DNA of 9,591 bases. Source: Acidobacteriota bacterium (GTDB taxonomy: Bacteria > Acidobacteriota > Terriglobia > UBA7540). The DNA is taken from the NCBI GenBank assembly GCA_003165615.1, contig PLWR01000167.1, positions 1 through 9,591 of the forward strand. Direction: 5' to 3'. Both the position numbers and the translations under genes were made by a program. Every line of letters starts with the position of its first letter. Within the stretch, counting starts at the first letter, position 1. Under the pieces are notes generated by a model. That model searched no databases and had not been told where the DNA came from. It was given only the letters and a program-made list of their open reading frames with translations. This document shows, piece by piece, positions 5,309 through 9,591 of this stretch.

Positions 5309-5965
5309 ATGGCTTCACCGAAGATACACCCACCTGCATTTTCCGCACAACCAGGCCGCACCAGGGCGGCAATTTACGCGAGGGTTAGCACCAGCAACCA
5401 TGGTCAAGACCCCACGATGCAAACCCGCGAAATGGAAGAATTCTGTGACCGGCGCAGTTGGGAACTCGCGGGCAGCTACATTGACAACGGGATTTCGGGC
5501 TCCACGGAGTCACGGCCCGAACTGGACCGGCTTATGGCTGATGCGCACCGCCGACGATTCGATACGGTCGTTGTTTGGAAGTTCGACCGCTTCGCCCGGT
5601 CGGTGTCTCACCTTCTCCGTGCCCTCGAAACCTTCAAGGCCCTCGGGATCGACTTCGTTTCCCTCTCCGAGCAAGTGGACACCAGCACGCCCACCGGCAA
5701 GATGGTTTTCACGGTGCTCGGCGCTGTCGCCGAGCTTGAGCGCAGCCTGATTGCCGAACGGGTCCGCGCAGGGATTAGGAATGCTAGGGCGAAAGGCAAG
5801 ACCCTCGGAAGGCCGAGAGTCCCTGTTGACGGTACCATAATCGCGTCCCTACGCGCTCAGGGGCGCTCCCGGGGAACGATCTGCCGAGAAACAGGCATTG
5901 CCAAGGGGACGGCCCAGCGGGCCTTCTACAGCCTGCCTCGGGTCGCTGCACCTTTGACCCGCTAA
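5309..5965 (+). CDS. Serine recombinase (resolvase/invertase family)
   Basis: A 218-residue small serine recombinase. After ~18 extra N-terminal residues the catalytic domain opens with AAIYARVST (20-28), with nucleophile Ser27 and Arg25. The active-site block WKFDRFARSVSHL and the E-helix region from about residue 130 (GKMVFTVLGAVAELER) to RAKGKTLGRPR are canonical. A Hin-type helix-turn-helix closes the protein (ASLRAQGRSRGTICRETGIAKGTAQRAF, ~180-207). It would cut and rejoin DNA through a Ser-linked intermediate, causing inversion or resolution. AGGAGG (5298-5303) sits five bases before the ATG and supports this start. It appears co-transcribed with the broken HTH gene. It is not an IS607 transposase (there the MerR-type helix-turn-helix is at the N-terminus) and not a large serine integrase. 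No clear pair of crossover sites is seen in the window. Confidence 0.9.
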   Translation: MASPKIHPPAFSAQPGRTRAAIYARVSTSNHGQDPTMQTREMEEFCDRRSWELAGSYIDNGISGSTESRPELDRLMADAHRRRFDTVVVWKFDRFARSVSHLLRALETFKALGIDFVSLSEQVDTSTPTGKMVFTVLGAVAELERSLIAERVRAGIRNARAKGKTLGRPRVPVDGTIIASLRAQGRSRGTICRETGIAKGTAQRAFYSLPRVAAPLTR

Positions 5966-6007
5966 TTCTGCTGAAGTGTAGGCGCACCCGGCCAATCATC
6001 AGCAGAA
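5966..6007. terminator. Inverted repeat between convergent genes
   Basis: TTCTGCTGA (5966-5974) and TCAGCAGAA (5999-6007) are perfectly complementary, 9 bp with a 24-base loop. The repeat begins at the base after the recombinase stop codon and lies before the dehydratase stop, so it could serve both strands as a transcription end. The loop is long and there is no strong T tract, so it could equally be a recombinase-related site. Confidence 0.4.
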
Positions 6008-6044
6008 AAGACGCGGACCAAAATCAGCCGTGGGCGCCCCCGCC

Positions 6045-7379
6045 CTAGTCGAAGAAGTCTCGATCCTCTTCCCGCAGGTGCGCTTTGGCTGCCTTGACGT
6101 TGAACGTAAGACCGAGTCCCGGCTTGTCCCAAACATCAATGAAGCCATTTTTGACGATTGGGTCCGGCAGGCCCTCGACAATGTCATACCACCATTCCGG
6201 CCGGCCCAGGGCATATTCGAAAGCGATATAGTTTTGCGGCATGGCCGCCCCCATATGCACTTGCGCGGCGACCCCGAACAGTCCGTCAAAGATTCCATGC
6301 GGAGCAACCAGGATGCCGTGGAGATCGGCGTATTCGGCGATCCACTTCAATTCGGCAATTCCCCCCACATCTTCCGGGTCGGGACCAAGCACATTGACCG
6401 CCTGATTTTCGATGAGGTCCTTGAAGTTTTCCCGCAGGTAGATCTCCTCTCCGGTGTGGATGGGGGTGGAGGTGCTCTCGGTGACCTGCTTGTAAACCTG
6501 GGCGTTGGGATAAGGTGCGTAGTCGCCCGTGAGCAGGTCTTCGAGCCAGGTGATATGCAGCGGTTCCACCGCGCGCGCAAACCGGATGGCATCCTTCACG
6601 GTCCAGCCGGGCCCGCAATCGAGCGCCAGCCCGATGTCTTTGCCCAGGACCTTCTTCCCGGCTTCGACGCAGGCGATGATTTTGTCAAGGCCGCGTTCCG
6701 TCAACAGCCCACGATTCATGTAAGGCCCCGACTGCGGCGTCCACTCCCTGCCGTACCAGGCGTTTGGGACGTCCGTCAGCATAGGCGGATCGTGAAAACC
6801 GACGTTCCCCTTGACCAGCGTGTAGCCCTCTTTCGCATCCTTCATCTTCCCCATGATCTCGGCGAAATCCTGCTCCGTGCGGACCACCATGTCGGGCGCG
6901 TTGTTTTCGGTATTCCCGTAAACGCGGACATTGTCCCGAATCTTTCCGCCCAGCAGCTTGTACACCGGCAACCCGGCCACCTTCCCTGCGAGGTCCCAGA
7001 GGGCGATTTCAATGGCGCTTACCGCCGCGCCCCAGGGCTTGAATGCTCCCATCCCGCGGATGTTTAGCATGATCCGCGCCACATCCGTTGGGTCTTCACC
7101 CAGAAGATATTTCTTATAGAACAGCACCACGGGCTTGAGATACGTCTTGACCGACTCCGCTTGACCGTAGCCGGAAATGCCTTGGTCCGTGACAATTCGT
7201 ACCGTCGGGTTGTTTCCGATGATTGCGCATTTGAGGTCGGTGATCTTGATCTTGACCGATCTGTTCTCCGTCCGGGTTTCAGGGGACGGCAGTCCGACGC
7301 CCGGCTGAGCGCCAAGCACCGTTGCAGCCGCTGCTCCCGAAAGCGATCCGACAAAGCCCCTTCGCGTCCAATTCGCCAT
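6045..7379 (-). CDS. Tat-exported enolase-superfamily sugar-acid dehydratase (GalD-like)
   Basis: A 444-residue protein of the mandelate racemase/muconate lactonizing group. The start at 7379 is set by GGAGGA just upstream and gives a twin-arginine signal (TRRGFVG, residues 5-11, then an Ala-rich core), so it should be exported folded. After the N-terminal capping domain (~45-150), the barrel shows K190-x-N192 (LVKGN), the same K-x-N pattern as D-galactonate dehydratase in place of the K-x-K of mandelate racemase. Metal ligands are Asp254, Glu280 and Glu311, and a His361/Asp334 dyad has the 27-residue spacing of mandelate racemase. The C-terminus KPGLGLTFN also fits. It would remove water from a sugar acid to give a 2-keto-3-deoxy acid; galactonate is the favoured guess, but substrates in this superfamily are not reliably read from sequence. 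An insertion of ~35 residues follows strand 2 (about 195-228). It is convergent with the recombinase. A longer frame to 7595 lacks a start signal. Confidence 0.88.
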   Translation of the reverse strand: MANWTRRGFVGSLSGAAAATVLGAQPGVGLPSPETRTENRSVKIKITDLKCAIIGNNPTVRIVTDQGISGYGQAESVKTYLKPVVLFYKKYLLGEDPTDVARIMLNIRGMGAFKPWGAAVSAIEIALWDLAGKVAGLPVYKLLGGKIRDNVRVYGNTENNAPDMVVRTEQDFAEIMGKMKDAKEGYTLVKGNVGFHDPPMLTDVPNAWYGREWTPQSGPYMNRGLLTERGLDKIIACVEAGKKVLGKDIGLALDCGPGWTVKDAIRFARAVEPLHITWLEDLLTGDYAPYPNAQVYKQVTESTSTPIHTGEEIYLRENFKDLIENQAVNVLGPDPEDVGGIAELKWIAEYADLHGILVAPHGIFDGLFGVAAQVHMGAAMPQNYIAFEYALGRPEWWYDIVEGLPDPIVKNGFIDVWDKPGLGLTFNVKAAKAHLREEDRDFFD

Positions 7380-7408
7380 TGCTTCCTCCCTGTGCACACA
7401 AAGCCTGC

Positions 7409-7776
7409 GAATTTCAAACCTGCGGGTTTCGTTTTGGAGCCGATAGAAATCCGCGCAGATTCGAAAGGTTGAAACTTCGCACAGTGCGCTTCCCCCCTCA
7501 AAATTGTTGCGGGTATTGTACCAGAGCCCGTGGCTTCTGGAGCGGCTCCGCCGGATTAGCCCACCGATCTGAAATCTTGAATCTCCGAATTTCAAATTGC
7601 CGGGCTTCCCAGCAGCAATACTGCGGTGCGAGTCGAGAAAGCTGGCGCGCCCAGCAGGGGCTTGCAGACAATGGTTGCCAGTTCTGGCTGGAATGTAGAT
7701 CGGTTAGGCGACCACACAGCCAAGTGACCAGGGAGATCTTGATTGTCCCCGGTGTCGTGGAAGGGCGTTTTTCGTT
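7409..7776. other. Non-coding upstream region and group II intron 5' exon
   Basis: No convincing gene is present. Two copies of GAATTTCAAA occur at 7409-7418 and 7587-7596. The second lies in a degenerate GAAATC/GAATC/GAATTT run (7571-7600) like dispersed intergenic repeats of soil bacteria. The last part is the 5' exon of the group II intron and ends GGGCGTTTTTCGTT. What gene or site the intron entered cannot be told without the 3' exon. Confidence 0.4.
7515..7523 (-). promoter_or_regulatory. Possible extended -10 of dehydratase gene
   Basis: On the minus strand TGG-TACAAT forms an extended -10 element ~135 bases before the dehydratase ATG. No good -35 hexamer is seen 17 bases upstream (GCTCCA), so this is a weak call. 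Confidence 0.25.
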
Positions 7777-9591
7777 GTGCGCCGGGATAAACCGGCATGT
7801 TGTTGGGAATGCAAGAGTCCTACAAGAAAGGAGAAAGCGAATCCATCTTGGCCCCGAGTCTTACGGACGGCGTCGCGAGGCGTCGGCCGAAGCGTAGACA
7901 GGGGTATCGGTGGGCCGGGCTATTGAGCTTCGAAAAACGCGGATCAGGGTGCTGACCTCGTAATGATAGAGGGAAGGCAACACGGCTGGCTGCGCTAGAC
8001 GCGAGTGGTCAGCCGGCCCTGCGTAGTCGAAGAACCTGCGCACGCTGAGAAACAACATGCACGAGAACCGGGAGACCTCTGGGGTGCCCCGATCCAGTGG
8101 AGATCGAGGCTGGTCCGAGAAGGTGCAAAGCCGAACGTCGGACATGCACGCTCTGGAGGGGTCGGACCGCGCCGTATTACCGATGAACCAGCCGAACAAA
8201 GAAGGGCAACCTTCGGCGGAGGTTGAGGAGGAAAGGGTGCGGACCAAGGAGAACATCGCTCAGTCCAACACGAGCCCGACACAGAGCGGGGAACGAGTGT
8301 CCCAGGGATTGCGCGGTGTGCGAGCAGCAGCCAGGGAAAGGAAGCAAGAACGGTTCACCGCTCTGCTCCACCATCTGACGGTTGGTCTGCTTCGGGACAG
8401 CTTCTTCGCTTTGAAGCGGAAAGCTGCGCCGGGAGTCGATGGCGTCACATGGCAGGAGTATGAGACCGGACGGGAGGATCGGCTCATGGATCTTCACAGC
8501 CGGGTTCACCGTGGAGCGTATCAGGCACAGCCCTCGCGGAGAGTCTACATACCGAAGGCCGACGGGCGGCAACGTCCGTTGGGCATTGCGGCGCTGGAGG
8601 ACAAGATTGTCCAACAGGCCGTAGTGACCATCCTCAACCAGATTTACGAGGTGGACTTTCGGGGCTTTTCCTACGGGTTCAGGCCGGGTCGCAGCCCGCA
8701 TCGAGCGCTGGATGCGCTGACAGTGGGGATACAACGGAAGCGAGTGAACTGGGTGCTCGATGCGGACATTCGAGGATTTTTCGACAACTTGTCGCACGAA
8801 TGGGCCCTCAAGTTTATCGAGCACCGCGTGGCCGATGGCCGGATTCTTCGTCTGATCCAGAAATGGTTGCAGGCAGGGATTTCGGAAGAAGGCCAGTGGT
8901 CGGAGACAAAGCAAGGTACCCCACAAGGGGCGGTGGTTTCGCCGCTGCTCGCCAACGTGTACCTGCACTATGTTTTCGATCTATGGGTGGAAGCTTGGCG
9001 CAAGAGAACAGCCAAGGGCGATGTCATTGTCGTCCGCTACGCTGACGATCTTGTGGTGGGCTTCGAAAACCGGGTGGAAGCCGAACGTTTTCTTGAGGAG
9101 TTTCGGGAACGTCTGGCCAAGTTCGGTCTGGAATTACATGCGGACAAAACGCGGCTGATTGAGTTCGGGCGGTTCGCTGCTCAGAACCGGAAGACACGTG
9201 GAGAGGGAAAACCTGAGACCTTCACGTTCCTGGGCTTCACGCACTACTGCGGGAAGCGCCGGAGCAATGGGGCCTTCATCGTCTGGCGGGAAACGGCCAA
9301 GAAGCGGCTGGTGGCAAAGCTGCACGCAGTCCAGGCAGAACTGCGCCGCCAAATGCACGCGCCCACCTCGGTAGTCGGTGAGTGGCTGCAGAGGGTGACC
9401 TTGGGCTACTACCAATACCATGCGATTCCGGGGAACCTCAATCGGCTACGCTTGTTTCGGCATCGGCTCCGGCTACTATGGCGGCGAGTCTTAGTTCGGC
9501 GTAGTCAGAAGAGGCGGATGCCCTGGGAGCGGCTCAATCCGCTTCTGGATCGCTGGATTCCCGTCCCACGTGTTCTGCATCCTTATCCCAC
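7777..9591 (+). mobile_element. Group II intron, 3' end outside window
   Basis: The RNA starts at GTGCGCCGGG (7777), matching the GUGYG rule for group II 5' splice sites. About 280 bases of structured, gene-free sequence (domain I and following, with short helices such as GCCGG/CCGGC at 7781-7796) precede the intron-encoded protein. The protein runs to the window end, so domains V and VI and the 3' splice site lie outside. A candidate guide is GAAAAACGC (7932-7940), perfectly complementary over nine bases to GCGTTTTTC (7765-7773) in the 5' exon; the pairing ends three bases short of the predicted splice site, so the exact EBS/IBS register is open. Confidence 0.85.
8057..9591 (+). CDS. ltrA: Group II intron reverse transcriptase/maturase, 3' truncated by window
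   Basis: The intron-encoded protein is open for 511 codons to the last base. It copies intron RNA into DNA and helps splicing. Visible blocks in order are KRKAAPGVDGVTW (RT0/1 region), RRVYIPKADGRQRPLGI, YGFRPGRSPHRAL, DADIRGFFDNL (first catalytic Asp), QGTPQGAVVSPLLANVYL, the catalytic YADD at residues 328-331, and FTFLGFTHYCG. The X/maturase region follows (VGEWLQRVTLGYYQYHAIPGN) and then IPVPRVLHPYP, typically within about ten residues of the end in this lineage. No HNH endonuclease domain is seen, so mobility would rely on nicked or replicating DNA. The ATG at 8057 is the first after an in-frame TAG (8024-8026); later in-frame ATGs at 8144 and 8183 are possible, and none has a strong ribosome site. 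Confidence 0.92.
   Translation, partial: MHENRETSGVPRSSGDRGWSEKVQSRTSDMHALEGSDRAVLPMNQPNKEGQPSAEVEEERVRTKENIAQSNTSPTQSGERVSQGLRGVRAAARERKQERFTALLHHLTVGLLRDSFFALKRKAAPGVDGVTWQEYETGREDRLMDLHSRVHRGAYQAQPSRRVYIPKADGRQRPLGIAALEDKIVQQAVVTILNQIYEVDFRGFSYGFRPGRSPHRALDALTVGIQRKRVNWVLDADIRGFFDNLSHEWALKFIEHRVADGRILRLIQKWLQAGISEEGQWSETKQGTPQGAVVSPLLANVYLHYVFDLWVEAWRKRTAKGDVIVVRYADDLVVGFENRVEAERFLEEFRERLAKFGLELHADKTRLIEFGRFAAQNRKTRGEGKPETFTFLGFTHYCGKRRSNGAFIVWRETAKKRLVAKLHAVQAELRRQMHAPTSVVGEWLQRVTLGYYQYHAIPGNLNRLRLFRHRLRLLWRRVLVRRSQKRRMPWERLNPLLDRWIPVPRVLHPYP

Noticed and set aside
5029..5965. IS607-type element
   Set aside because: In IS607 the MerR-like helix-turn-helix is fused to the N-terminus of the recombinase and a TnpB gene follows; here it is a separate gene, the recombinase has a C-terminal Hin-type helix-turn-helix, and no TnpB is present.
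6030..7067. 345-codon plus-strand frame
   Set aside because: It is antisense to the dehydratase gene and has no motif of its own; a GC-rich shadow frame.
7592..7798. Short minus-strand 68-codon frame upstream of the intron
   Set aside because: No ribosome site or known motif, and it crosses the predicted intron boundary.
8177..8968. 263-codon minus-strand frame
   Set aside because: Antisense to the reverse transcriptase, which carries all RT motifs on the plus strand.
1..9591. CRISPR array, toxin-antitoxin pair or retron-type system
   Set aside because: No regularly spaced repeats and no cas genes are present, no small toxin/antitoxin pair is recognisable, and the reverse transcriptase has group II maturase features and not those of a retron.

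Overview
The window looks like an accessory stretch of a soil-type bacterial genome. It mixes carbohydrate genes with several mobile elements. Moderate-to-high GC, a secreted GH27 alpha-galactosidase, a Tat-exported enolase-superfamily sugar-acid dehydratase, and CAGGAGTC-type and GAATTTCAAA-type intergenic repeats suggest an Acidobacteriota-like or Verrucomicrobiota-like host. This is inference; there is no phylogenetic marker gene here.

Left part (1-1976). A tandem CAGGAGTC repeat is followed by the 3' half of a tRNA-Arg(ACG) on the minus strand (376-420), cut off exactly at the anticodon loop. This is the footprint left by an element that integrates in a tRNA gene, and its orientation puts the element to the right. 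The first cargo gene inside it is an FRG-domain protein (979-1905), bracketed by two imperfect copies of a ~40-bp direct repeat.

Centre-left (2152-3634, minus strand). A GH27 alpha-galactosidase carries a signal peptide and all expected catalytic residues, and has a hairpin just past its stop. A doubtful 97-codon frame overlaps its start codon by ATGA.

Centre (3693-5965). A complete 1110-bp IS630-family element has 27-bp terminal inverted repeats, a TA duplication and a transposase split over two frames at an A7 run. To its right is a small recombination unit: a good sigma70-type promoter, a frame-disrupted helix-turn-helix gene, a strong 14-bp-stem hairpin, and a serine recombinase with a C-terminal helix-turn-helix.

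Right part (5966-9591). A Tat-signal dehydratase of the mandelate racemase/galactonate dehydratase group lies on the minus strand, convergent with the recombinase. After a non-coding stretch, a group II intron starts at a GTGCG motif (7777) and runs off the window. Its reverse transcriptase/maturase is open to the last base.

How the genes fit together: the alpha-galactosidase would release galactose from plant or microbial galactosides, and the dehydratase has the K-x-N signature of galactonate dehydratase. A galactoside-to-galactonate route is therefore a reasonable but unproven link between the two metabolic genes. Four independent mobility signatures (tRNA remnant, IS630, serine recombinase unit, group II intron) lie within 9.6 kb, which marks an insertion hot spot. 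I see no multi-gene system that is clearly new. The most unusual local arrangement is the promoter/HTH/hairpin/recombinase cassette at 4992-5965.
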